This document shows positions 11,548-23,358 of a stretch of DNA of 64,000 nucleotides, in pieces; positions within the stretch are counted from its first letter, which is position 1, and each line of letters begins with the position of its first letter. The position numbers and the translations under genes are program-made. This stretch comes from Piromyces finnis. Lineage: Eukaryota > Neocallimastigomycota > Neocallimastigomycetes > Neocallimastigales > Neocallimastigaceae. The notes beneath the pieces are model-generated. The model had not been told where the DNA came from. It did not search any database and saw only the letters and a list, made by a program, of their open reading frames with translations. The stretch covers positions 248,001 through 312,000 of the forward strand of contig MCFH01000017.1 in NCBI GenBank assembly GCA_002104945.1, in the 5' to 3' direction.

Positions 11548-12729
11548 TTATTCAGAATCAACCCAGTCTGATGCGATGCGACCTACTATTGGGAGTTCGT
11601 ATCTATATAAAGAATCAGCATTTGTATAAGCTTGATGACTATTTAAAATGAAAATTTTATTATTATTATATATATAGAAATAGATATATTGATAAAAAAG
11701 AATTGAGCGTTGTATATGTTAATTTTTTAGTTTTTTTTTTTTTTGTTGTTAAATTTTATAATTTCAATAGATAGTTACGCCAAGAAACATATAAGACCAA
11801 TTTCAATAATAAATAATAATCTTACTATGCCAGTATTAATTAAAAAGAAATCTAATATCTTTTTTTTTTTTTTTTTAAAAAGAAAATTTTGTAGGAAAAA
11901 AAAAAAAAAAGGTATATATAATAAATAAATAATTCTATAGTGTATATATAATAAACAAGTCCCTATCGTTGTCACTATAAATTCATTTTATATTTACCAA
12001 GAAACCACAGTAAAGAATTGAAGATTGCCAGGCATGAAAACGTACATAATCATTTTTGGTTTCGATTATTAAAAATATTATACCTTTTTATTCATGTATA
12101 AATTGAATTGAGATGGGTTTTAGTAATAAAAATTTTGCGAGATTATTATTATTATTTTTTTTTTCATTAATATTTGAAATTATTTGAAATTATTTGTATT
12201 AAAAAAAACCAAAATTAAAATATTAATTTAGTTTTTTTTTTTTAAAATTTACCTGAAATACAACCGAGAACGTAGGTTAAAGCAGCTTCCAAATCAATTC
12301 TTATTGGTAATCGTGTTTCATATCTTTATTTTAAATATTCAAAAAGTATATTCACATATATCATTTATATATATATACCGAGATAGAAATTATTGTCAAC
12401 ATTGTTTTTTTTTTTTTTTTTGATATTATCATAGTATTGAAAAGTAAAGAAAAGAAGAAGAAAAAAGAGGTCATTTAATTATTATTTAGTGGATTGTAAT
12501 AATTGAAATTGATATTTTAATAATTGATATTTTAATAATTATCTATTATTATGTTTATTATTATGTTTATTTTATCTTTAAAAAAACATATATATATGTG
12601 TGAGTGTATCTATTGTTTTTACCTATTAACTCTTATATTTTGTTCACCTGTAGCATTAATATTTTGAACCCCATCGTTTTGTGGTGTTAAAATATCAATA
12701 GTTTCATTATCAATGTTTTGGTAAGACAT
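11548..12729 (-). CDS. UPF0132 / Tic20-like (DUF4870-type) small membrane protein
   Basis: Hand-assembled five-exon gene of 144 aa: 12623..12729, 12253..12323, 11998..12083, 11779..11858 and 11548..11638. All junctions are GT-AG and the frame is kept to the stop. The protein starts MSYQNIDNETIDILTPQND. The diagnostic core follows: RYETRLPIRIDLEAALTYVLG, GIIFLIIETKNDYVRFHAWQS, a hydrophobic segment IVRLLFIIEIGLICFLA, and the tail QAYTNADSLYRYELPIVGRIA. I recognise this pattern (P-I-R-I-D-x-E-A-x-L-x-Y, then E-x-K-x-D-Y-V-R-F-H-A-W-Q-S) as the fungal UPF0132 family, often labelled 'chloroplast import component Tic20'. That label is a fold-level annotation, since fungi have no plastid. It is a multi-pass membrane protein of unknown function. 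Confidence 0.85.
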
Positions 12730-12912
12730 TTTTATTTTATTGAATTTTTTTTTTTTAAAAAAAGTTTTTTATTTTATTTTATTTCTTTCTTTTATTGACA
12801 ATTTTTTTTTTTTTTTTAGTTATTCCTTAAAAGTAAAAATGTACAGCTTTGAACCAGCTTTGAACTAGGAATAAAAATCTTTTTTTTTAAAAAAAAAGAT
12901 AACAGAAAAAAA

Positions 12913-12946
<34 letters not shown>

Positions 12947-13083
12947 TTTTAAAATATAAATGAATTAAAAAATAAAAAAAAAATTTTTTTTTTTTAGAGT
13001 TCAAAACCAAAAAACGGTTTCGACTTTAAAGTTCTTTTTTTTTTTTTTTGCTTTTAAATAAAAAAGAATTTGGTTGAATTGAC

Positions 13084-13117
<34 letters not shown>

Positions 13118-13296
13118 ATGAAATTTGTTTATTTTTTTTTTTTTTTCAAACTATTACACTATTACAGATTTTTATATTATAAAAATGTTTATTACTACAA
13201 TGATGATGATGATGATGATGATAAATGTTGCTTTTTAAAAAATAAAAAAGAATATAAAATATATTAAAAAAAAAAAAAAGAAAAAAGAATACTGAT

Positions 13297-13329
<33 letters not shown>

Positions 13330-14059
13330 TTTTTTATTTTTCCATTTTGTCTTTTTTAAATAATAATTGACAAAAAAGATGAATATTTTATTTGTGTAAG
13401 TTGCTAGTTTTTTTTTTTTTTTTTTCATTAAAAAAAATATTTAAAAAAAAAAAAATTGTCTATAAAATAAAGAATGAAAATAATCCATTGCTTATATGTA
13501 AAAAAAAAAACATTATATATATTATCAATAGATACAGATACATTCATAATAATTAATAAAATGTGAAAATGTATTTTTGTTTTCTTGTTTTTCTTTTTTC
13601 CCCCCGTTTTATTTTCATCCAAAGTAAATGTAAAATTCATTAAATAAAAAAAAAAAAAGTTTATTTTTCCTTACGAGATGATTGAAAATCAATAAATCCA
13701 TATTATTATTGTTATTTTTTCTTCTTTCCTTTTCTTTTTGATTTATATAATTGTCCATTTTTTTTTTTTTTTTTTACCTCCTCCCTTATTGAATATTATC
13801 AATAGATGTTGAAAAAATAAATGTTTTTTTTTGAGGTATTGTAATTAAATTTTATTTGTGTGTGGGTGTGTGTACTTATGGGAGGGTAAAAAAAACTTTT
13901 ATTCCATAATGATAATGACGTTTTTTTTTTTTGGATAGGTTAAAATTTAATGTGCATGGTATTGAGGTAAGTAAAGATGAGAAAAAAGGATGGTAAAATA
14001 AAATAAAATAAAAATAAAAAAAAAGGGGGAGGGGGAAGGAGGGAGATGATAGTAAAAAT
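12730..14059. other. spacer with homopolymers and GAT microsatellite
   Basis: The spacer lies upstream of the UPF0132-type gene and downstream of the SWIB gene. It holds very long T runs (about 12909-12939, 13086-13113, 13299-13327), a short GAT/ATG trinucleotide tract near 13199-13221, and a purine-rich stretch (GGGGGAGGGGGAAGGAGGGAG) near 14024-14045 just beyond the SWIB stop. The small open frames here are AT-rich artefacts. Confidence 0.6.
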
Positions 14060-15653
14060 TTAAAGAAATTCCATTTTTACTAGATCATCATCCTTAGGAT
14101 CATCAATGACAACTTCTTCCTTTACACCAACAACATCTTCTTTCGATTTTAAATGATCAGCTAATATTTTATTCATTTGAAACATATGAACACGTTTGGT
14201 TTTAAAAACGGAAAAAAGTTTATCATCACAAAGAATATAACGCTTATCTGACGTATCCTGTAGACTATTTTCTTTAATATATTCCCATATTTGTTTGACG
14301 ACTTGTGGTCTTGATAATTCTTTGACATCCCCAAGGAAGGATGATAAAGTGGGTGAAAGAAGCATAGGTTTATTAAATCCATTATTTGGTGCTGCTCTTT
14401 TTGGTTTATCTCCTGATTTACCTTTTGAACTAGCCTTCTTTCTTGCTGCTTTTTTTGCTTTTTCTGCTTTTTCTTCTTCTTCTGTTTTTTCCTTTTTACA
14501 TGATGTACCATCTAGTTTGGTTAAATGATCATTTAACATTTTACTCATGGAAAATCCTGAAAAACGCTCCACTCCAAAAACCTTTTTTAACTTACTATCA
14601 CTTATAATGTAACGCTTATCGGTTGGATCTTGTAAATTATTGGCTTTAATGTATTCCCAAAGTTTCTTTACAATTTGAGTTCTAGACATTTCTTTTTCTC
14701 CTAAAAATCCTCCTAATACATCACTTAAAATAAGTGGGGCATTTAAACCACCACCTCCTCCTGCTCTTTTTTTGGTAGGTTTCTTATTTGATTTACTTTT
14801 AGAACTGGTGGTACGTTTTCTTTTTGTACCGGATTTAGAAGCTTTATATTCATCATCATACACATCACTATCAACACTATCACTGTTCATTTCATCTTCT
14901 GATGATACTAAATTGGTATGGTTAATGGCTGGTTTATCATTTTGTGAATCTTTAATAGAATCTACATACTCTTCATCCGATAAATCGTATGCTTTTTCTT
15001 CTATTGAAAAAAAAATTATATGTATATATATATATAATATTTATAGGATATATATATTATTGTTTACAAGATATATATAATATTTATAGGATATATATTA
15101 TTGTTTACAAGATATATATAATATTTATAGGATATATATTATTGTTTACAAGATATATATATTATTTATAGGATATATATTTTTATAGTGATAAATTTAG
15201 TATATATATTCATTATTCATTTCACAGAAAATATAAGAAATAAAATTAAATTGGTTAATATAGATTCAATTTGTAGAAAAAATGGATTATTATTATTATT
15301 ATTTTTTTTTTATATATTAAATTTTAAATTTTATATTCATTTAAAGAAAATTATTATAAACGACATTTTATTCTATTTTTATGATTTGTCACTTGAATGG
15401 TTAGATAGTTACCAACATTATTTTCTTCTTCTTCATCTTCATCTTCTGCTTGTTCTGTTACTTCATCGTAAATTTGACCAATTAAATTGTTAATTGCTTT
15501 TTTTTCATCTTTAGATTTAAATTGAACTTCAAAATCAATTTCTAATTGTTTTCTTATTGATTTTGTGGTAATAGTAGCAAGATCAATATCATCTTTTTCT
15601 AATAACTTCCGTATATGAGTTGAGTAAAGGGTGGCGTATTGTTCTGCAGACAT
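14060..15653 (-). CDS. DEK-C plus tandem SWIB/MDM2 domain chromatin protein (Tri1/Uaf30-like)
   Basis: Two exons, 15413..15653 and 14060..15000, encode 393 aa; the GTAACT...AATAG junction is in phase. Exon 1 carries a DEK C-terminal domain (about residues 10-65, IRKLLEKDDIDLATITTKSI), a four-helix DNA/chromatin-binding module. An acidic stretch follows (EDEDEEEEN), then a Lys/Ser-rich segment with nuclear-localisation character (KRKRTTSSKSKSNKK). Two SWIB domains occupy about 166-245 and 289-365; both contain the signature pattern L-W/I-W-E-Y-I-K then L-Q-D-x-x-D-K-R-Y-I. This architecture matches yeast Tri1/Uaf30-type proteins, which act with Pol I activation or chromatin remodelling. The duplicated SWIB is the notable part. 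The RNF121 gene is divergent upstream. Confidence 0.9.
15030..15182. repeat. intronic minisatellite, ~42-bp unit
   Basis: About 3.5 tandem copies of a 41-44 bp unit (core TTATAGGATATATATTATTG followed by TTTACAAGATATA) lie in the intron of the SWIB gene. Copies begin near 15041, 15085, 15127 and 15167 (partial). They are nearly identical, so the expansion looks recent. Confidence 0.9.
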
Positions 15654-17051
15654 GTTTATATTATTTTTTTTTTTTTATTATTATAAAGTGTATAAATTTA
15701 AATTTAAATATATATGTAAACTTTTTTTTGTTTAAATAGAATTTCCAAATGAATTGATAAAACCTAATGTTATTCTTTTTTTTTTTTCTTGACTAGAATT
15801 TTTGAATGGTGGAGTTGATTTTTTTTTTTTTTTTTTTTATTAGTATCGTTCCTACTTTATTGTTTTTTTTTAATGAAAATAAAAATTTAGTGTAGAATAT
15901 TGACTGAATAATATATTTTATCTAATAAAATGGTTTAATATTTTATAACAATTGGAAAGGTCAACTCTTCCAACGAATAATGGTTGATGGGATGTGTATT
16001 TAAAGTAAAATAATTTTAATTTTTTTTTTTTTTTTTAAAAAAAGAAATAGGTATAAAAATTATTTTTTTTTTTTTTTTTTTTTCTTTCAACTACTTCTTT
16101 TATAATAAAAAAAGTTATTATTAATTAAAATATAACTTTATATAAAAGAAAATTTTAAAGATGGACACTTTAAAAAAAAGAGAAAAGAGAAATATAAAAA
16201 AAAAAAATTTTTTTTTAATTATTTTTAAATATAGATTAATTAATTATAAATTTAATTAATTCTTTTTTTTAAAAAAATATATAAAACTTTTAATAGTTTT
16301 TTTTTAAATAAAGTTTTTTTTTATTTATTAATAACAATCCTTTATAAAGTCTTTTTTTTTCTTATTTTATGAGCTTAGGATAATAAAAGATTTTTAAAAG
16401 GAATTCTTTTTATTCTTTCTTTTTTTCCTTTTTAAAAAAGTTTTCTTTTTTTTTTCCTCTTTTTTTTTTAAATACTATTTTTTTAAAATAAAATTTAAAT
16501 TACATTTTAATGTACATTTTACTACATCAATGTACATAACTCATAGTACTTATATCGAATGTATACATTATTTAATTTAATGTATTTTTCTTTTTTATTT
16601 AAAATATAATATTTTTATTCATTGATTTTTATTATACATATTTATTTATATTATTACTATTTATTCATTTATTTATTATAGATAAAAAATTTTTAAAGTT
16701 ATGACCTGATAATTTTTTTTTTCTTTTTCTTCTTTTCTTCTTTATAAAACATTACGAAATTAATAAATAAAAAAAAAAAAGTGTAAAACTTTTCATTTAT
16801 TATAAAATAGAACGGTAGAAAAAAAAAAAAAAACTTGATAGAGGGATAGAAATAAAGAAAGAAATAGATTTAATATTTAAAAAAAAAAAGTACAAAAAAA
16901 AAGCAAGAAAAACAAGAAATAACCAAAACCAAAACCAAACACATCTTTGTGTGCAAAAAAAAAAACTATCTTTTTACCTTTATAGAATTATTTTATTTTT
17001 TATAAAAAAAAACAAATAAACAAAAAAAAAAAATAAAGAAATATAAAAAAC
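15654..17051. other. divergent promoter spacer (SWIB gene / RNF121 gene)
   Basis: AT-rich DNA with T runs on the SWIB side and A-rich runs on the RNF121 side, consistent with A-rich 5' leaders on each transcribed strand. A repeated ACCAAA motif (AACCAAAACCAAAACC) lies near 16920. No exon or RNA gene was found. Confidence 0.6.
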
Positions 17052-19118
17052 ATGGAAGAAGTAGAATATGATTTACCAAAGTAGGTTTCACTTTATATTT
17101 TACAATGTTTTCAAAGATATTGTATTTAATAATACTTTATATTAAAAGTTTAGATATATCTACTGGAACATCTGTTGATATGGGTGAACGTATGTATCTA
17201 TTTACAGTTGTGACTTTAATAAGTCTTTTTTTTTTAAAAAAAAAAAAAAAAAAATGCTATTCCAATATATAATTTTAAATTTCAAAATGAATTTCATTAA
17301 TTTTTTTAAAAAAAAAATTAATTATAAAATAGTCCAAGAAGGTGATGATATATTTGCTCTTTTTATCCTTGGATTTTTATTCTTTTCCCAATTTGGTGTT
17401 TTAGCTTGGAAAAAGGTAAATTTATATTTTATTTTCGAAAAAAAAAAAAAAAAAAAATTAAAAATTTTTAAAATATCGTAAAAAATATAATTAACATAAA
17501 CTATTTTCCATTATTATTATTATTATTATTATTATTTTCTCTATATATAATATTTTTGTTTGGGAATAATACTATTTTATAAAATATAATTGAAATTTAA
17601 AAAAAAAGTATTATCCAAAATCATTCCAATCTGTCACTCTTATCGGTTTATGGATTGTTCCACCAATTATTGGTTTCATTTTTGGAAACTAGTAAATATT
17701 TCACTTTTATCTCTAAATATACATATATATATATTAAATTTATTTTTTAAAAAAAAATATGATAAAATACACACCAATAATAATATTTTCAATGGGTTTT
17801 TTTTTTATAAACTTTTATATAAAAAATACATCATGAAAATAAATGACAGTTTATACCTTACTGTTTGCGCTTTATTTGTATTAGCCAATGTTGTAATATA
17901 TAAAAAATCACAAGAAAAACCATTAAAACCAGAAACTCCAAGAACCATATATAGATGGTTTGCTATTATTCATAAACGTAGTGTATCATAAAAAAAAAAT
18001 GGTCATAAAAAATTAAAATAAGGAATAATAATTAATATTTTTCTATCTATTTGTAACTTGTTTTAGTTACTTACATAACTGGTGCTGTCGGTTATTTTGT
18101 TTTCCTTCTTGGTATGTTTATCAATGGTCAAACAAAAATTTTAGAAGTAGGTCTTACTATTGCATTTTACGGTTTATACTTTGGTATTTTAAACAAGGAT
18201 ACTGTTGATGAATTGTCCTCAAGAATGGCATTAAATGTTGGATACATTCAAAAACAAGGTATTCCAATGAAAAGATTAACAAATGATATTTGTTCTATTT
18301 GTGGTGGTTATGTCGATCAAGAAAATGGTTCATGCAAATTAGAATGTGGTCATATCTATCATGATCATTGTATCAGGGGTTGGATTATTATTGGTAAAAA
18401 GGCCACTTGCCCATATTGCAAGGAAAAGGTTGAAACTGCCAATTTATCTGTAAATCCGTAAGTAATTGGGGAGGAATTAATACACTATATACAATAATAA
18501 TTTCGTTTATACTCAAATAATCGGAATAATCGGAATATTAAAAAAAAAAAAAAACTAAACGATTTAAAATACTATATCTATTTATTAATTTATTTATTCT
18601 TTTTTTACCAAAAAAAATTTTTTATAGATGGAATAAGGCTGATATTATGTATGCCCAATTTTTAGATTTCTTTAGATACTTATTAGTATGGTAAATTTCA
18701 TAGGATGCAAATAATATTAAATATAAAATAGAAATTTTAAAATATTATAGTATAAAATATATATAACAAAAAAAAAAAAAAAAAAAAAAAGGAAATCTAT
18801 TAATTTTTTTTACCACTTTTATTATTACTATAACTATTATTGTTATTTTAAATTATATAAAATAATTACATATAATAACTACTATATAGGCAAGTAAGTA
18901 GACAAAAAATTATGTTTGATTTTTTTTTTTTTTTTTTTTATTTTAAATGAACAAAATAGATATTAAGAAAAAAAAAATTTTTTTTTTTTTTATTTTATTA
19001 AAATATATATTAGCCATTAATTATTATCCTTATTGAAGTCATTTCAAGAATGTCTGGAAAATATCAAGATGTAAATCCAGTCATGGAATCAGCAGAAATT
19101 CCAAGTGCATTACCATAG
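17052..19118 (+). CDS. RNF121: RNF121/RNF175-type multi-pass RING E3 ubiquitin ligase
   Basis: Nine exons encode 308 aa: 17052..17080, 17149..17189, 17333..17415, 17609..17691, 17850..17977, 18067..18457, 18628..18690, 18890..18893 and 19014..19118. Exon 8 is a 4-nt micro-exon (GCAA) needed to keep frame and to restore WQP, a conserved C-terminal element of this family. Several hydrophobic segments (FALFILGFLFFSQFGVLAW, VTLIGLWIVPPIIGFIFG, LTVCALFVLANVVI, GYFVFLLGMFI) precede an RING-H2 domain at about 196-238: CSIC, then CGHIYHDHC and CPYC. The segment PRTIYRWFAIIHK and the end NPWNKADIMYAQFLDFFRYL match RNF121 closely. RNF121 acts in the ER/Golgi, in quality control and membrane-protein trafficking. 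Length (human about 327 aa, from memory) is as expected. Confidence 0.92.
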
Positions 19119-20356
19119 ATAAAAAAAAAAAGATTTTTTTTTTTTATTATTTATTCTTTTTTTTTTTTTTCTTTCTGAACAACTTTTACCTATAAATATA
19201 ATATCAAAATAAAATTTTTTTATATTCAAAAAAAAAAAAGGAAGGAGAAAAAAATAAAATATTTTTTATATATAAACTACGTTTTCAAGACAACAATAAT
19301 AACAATAACAACAATACTAAATAATTACAATAATAATTACCAAATAAAAACAATAGAAAATTAAAATTAATACTTTTTTTTTTTACTTAAAAACGATGAT
19401 TTTAATTATTAATTCAATTATTCAATAAAAGAAATATAATATAAAACACATTTCCATCATTAAATATACATTATTAATCATTTGTACGTTTTATTCGATA
19501 AAAAAAAAATAGTAAAATATATATATTTTTTCCTCTTAATAATATATTATATATATAATAAAGTTAATAATTAAAATAAAGTATACATATATATATAAAA
19601 GGTTTTTTTTTTTTTTTTTTTTCTCATGAAATTAGTTAAAGTGTGTGTGTGTGTGTGTGTGTGTGTGTATTTTTTTAATCCTAAATAAAATTTTTTGTTT
19701 CTAGGCTTTTTTTATAGTATAGTATTAATATTAATTAAAAATGGGATGGTCATCAAATATCTCAGACGGTAATATTTTCATTCGGAGAAATACTAACATT
19801 AATACGAATGTTTTTTTTTTTTTTTTTTTTTTTACCATATCAGTCGGGACTGGCACTCTTGATGATGTTAGGTGTTTTACTAATTTTTTTTTTTTTTTTA
19901 GACTATAAATCATTAGGAAGGTGTCACATCATCATTACCTTTTCAAAACAAAACGAAACAAAAAAAAAAAAAAAAAAAAAGATTTTAAAATTAAACCAAT
20001 AATGATAATTAATTATAAAATTAAAAAAAAAAAAAAAAAAAAAACACTTTGTTGATTAATATATATATATATATTTTTTTTTATTAATTTTTTTTCTTTT
20101 TTCTTTTTTTTTTTTTTTTTTTTGTATTTCTTTTAAATATATATATTTTCTTTCTATGTTGTTTGTTATTATGTTGTTATTATTACTAGTATTATTGATT
20201 TTATATTATATAAAATATGACAATAGGGTAAAAGTAAAAAAAAAAAAAAAAAAATTAATACTCTTTTTTTTTTTACTTTAATATATTACACACATCTTAT
20301 ACAACCCGCCACATAGATAAAAATGTGTGGTTTATGTTTAAAAATCAACGTTTAAT
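19119..20356. other. convergent spacer with GT microsatellite and a possible tiny spliced gene
   Basis: The spacer lies between the 3' ends of RNF121 (+) and alpha-actinin (-). It contains a GT dinucleotide run (19641-19668), long homopolymers, and at 19741-19908 two short unique segments flanked by strong T-tracts that could be exons (see findings). Nothing else is recognisable. Confidence 0.55.
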
Positions 20357-23300
20357 TTATTGTCCAAAAACAGCATCTAAGAAACTAACATAGTCATAAC
20401 TATTTGGAATATCATCCTTTGGTGGTAATACTTGTTTTAAGTAATCAATAGTACCTTGTGGGAAACCACCGGCAGCCATATCAGCTTCAGTAACATAGTC
20501 TTTATCCTTGGCAAGAACCTTGAAGGCTTCACGAAGTTGATCTGGTGAAGTCTTATCTTCAGCAATACTCTTAACATAGTTAAGGTAGGTTTCAAATGGA
20601 ACACCAACACTTTCATCATCTTCTGGAAGGTGGTTTGGATTAACAATAAGTTTAGAGTAAATTTGGTTGAATTCTTCATCGGAAAGAAGAACACCGATAG
20701 ATTGAAGGACAGCCTTTAATTCATTACGGTTCAAAAGGTTATTGTCATCCTTATCAAAGTGACGGAAGGCATTGGTGTATTCTTCAAGTTGTTGTGGAGT
20801 TAAGTTAGAAACGTTACGAGCAACAATTTGGTTTTCAATGAAAGCAATCTTCTTTTGAAGAGAAGTAAGAACTAATTCATAGTCATACTTAATATCTTCT
20901 GGAGTGTAAATACTGTACATATTGTCTTCAATGTGAGCTTCTTCACACTTGGCATTTAATTCTTCAATTTCCTTGAAACGTGGTTGTAATGCATTAGCTT
21001 CATTTTGGTATTCCTTAACAAGGTTTAATTGATCTTCTAAACTACTGTCTTCACCAAGACTAGATAAGTTGTTGGAAATAGAATTGATCTTGTCTTGTAA
21101 ATCATTAGCACTGTTGGCGAAGGACTTACGAAGTTGGTCCTTAATTTCAGCTAAATTGTTAGAGAGGTTTCTCTTACGTTCACCTTCAGTGGTAATTAAT
21201 CCATGCCAGGCATTATCAATATCGGCTGGGTAAAGACCTTCTGGTGGGTTGTATGGAATTAAATTGTAGGTCTTAAGCTTAATTTGAATGTTACCGAGAA
21301 GATTTTCAATTTCACGCTTTTCAGCCATCCACTTACGCTTGGTAACGTACTTGTAGTTTTCAAATTCAGCAAATTGAGCCTTGGCTTCATTGTAGTTTTC
21401 ACCTAATGGAGCAGTTTCCCAGCTCTTCTTCATGGCGTCAATGTTTTCAAGTAATTCACTGGCACGCTTTTCATAATCGTTTTCCATTTCCCAGGTAGCA
21501 GCTAAAACATCAGCAAACTTACCAACTCTTCTTGATGAGTTACTAACCTTGTCTAATTAATAAACATGTCATGATTTATTTTATTGTTAATATAAAAGTT
21601 AGTATGAAAATTATTAGATTTTTAAAAAAAAATTGAGTAAAAAAAAAAAAAAATACTAATTTTTTAAAATATTCTCTTTTTTTTTCACCATTATTTTTTA
21701 ACTATTTTTATTTTTTATAAAATTATATATATATATATATATATAATAAAATGATTATTTACTTTGAGCAGAAAAGGCGTGGAAATATTGGGCAACGTAG
21801 GTCATGACAGATCTTTCATCTGGTTTTGGAACATCGACAAAATCTTCAACATCAAGTAATTTCTATTCATAAAAATATAAACGAAATAAAAAATAATATT
21901 TTATTAATTATTAGTAATCATTTTATTTCCTTTTTTTTTTCTTCATAAAAGAAGGGATAATAAATTAATTTTAACAATCTTGTTCGTATACTTACTGGAA
22001 TGTTTAATTCCTTTTCGGCAACTTCGAAAGCCTTTGAAAGGTTTTCCTTAGCATTGCTCTTATCTAAGGAATTGTAATCTAAAAGATCTGGACGGTTATG
22101 GTGAATAAGAGCACATCTTTTATATATAAAAATACAATTTTTTTTATTAGCAAGACATAAATAAAACTAGAGTATAAATAAAAATAAAAATTAGTGTATT
22201 TAATACATACAAAGCAAGACCATCCTTCCAACTGAAAGTAAAGTCTTTAACATTAACTTCTGGCTTGTAGTCAGCAGTTTGTCTTTGACACCATAAAAGA
22301 AGACCTTCCTTGGCGTTAAGACCTTCTTCACTTTAAAATTTAATACAAATAATAATAATAATTAATAATTTTTTTTTTACGTCAATTTCAATTATTAAAT
22401 GAAAAGACTTTATTAATATTAGTTTTTAAAATATAAAAAAAAAACCAACCTAATATCAGCAATAGTGAAACGTAAAATAATAGTCCAAATAAGACCTAAA
22501 ATAAGCTTTGGATTACTATCAACAATATCTTCAGCACCAATATTGGTAAGGTTGACACCTCTACTCTTAATGAATTCTAAAGCCTTATTAACGTTTTCGA
22601 TTCTTTGTAAACGTAATTTTGGGTTCTATACATTAATAAATGAAAAAATATATATATATTATTATTTAAACATTATTAAATTTTATTTCCTTTAAAATAA
22701 AAATTTTTTTTTTTACCTTGTTGTAACGACCCATAGATTCACCACCAATGATTTCTATTTATTATTATAATATAAATAAACATTAGAAATCTTTCATTTA
22801 TTCTTTCTGATAAGAAAATATTTAAATATAGTTTACCTAATAATTCAAGTAATCTTTCACCAGTAGATAAATCAGCATCAAGATTAGTAATAGACTTGTA
22901 TCCCTTCATCTTTAACTTGTTGTTAATCCAGTTAGTGAAGGCTTTTGAAAAAAAAAATATATATATATATATATATAAATACATGGTTAATAAAAAATTA
23001 TATATATAAACATATTAAAAAAAAAAAGGTAAGCACTTTTCCTTTTCAACTATATATATATTCTTTATCATAATTTTATATATCTTTATAAAACTTACTC
23101 TTAATTTGGGTTCTCTGTTTTCCATTTGATAGCATTAGATTTTAACATAATTCAAAAGTATTTTTTTTTATTTCCATAATAAATATTAGAATTTTTATTA
23201 AATATGCATAATAAAATTAAAATTATTTAGTTTAAATCTTTTATTTTCATTTTAAAATTTTATTAAATATAAAATGTACGCACTTCCCATCCTTTGTCGA

Positions 23301-23358
23301 GTAATCTAGCTTGATCGTCAACCTTTTCAACAGAAGCCTTGGATTGATATTCAGTCAT
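20357..23358 (-). CDS. ACTN: alpha-actinin, short-rod fungal type
   Basis: Nine exons encode 648 aa: 23284..23358, 23099..23114 (16 nt), 22837..22941, 22717..22754, 22450..22625, 22211..22330, 21996..22116, 21763..21862 and 20357..21552. Two calponin-homology domains form the actin-binding region, about residues 27-135 ([26 protein letters not shown]) and 140-250 ([34 protein letters not shown]). The rod (about 255-490) is coiled-coil/spectrin-like and only long enough for one or two repeats, against four in animals. At the C-terminus, one canonical EF-hand loop ([12 protein letters not shown], near residue 518) is followed by degenerate EF-hands and the Ca-insensitive EF module ending SFLDAVFGQ. 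It crosslinks F-actin as an antiparallel dimer. Codon use is more GC-rich than in neighbouring genes, suggesting strong expression. Confidence 0.95.

Noticed and set aside
12816-13010. Minus-strand open frame of 64 residues
   Set aside because: Composed of Phe/Lys runs from T and A homopolymers, with no family signal.
13428-13640. Minus-strand open frame of 70 residues
   Set aside because: AT-biased composition, no splice partners and no recognisable motif; more likely chance.
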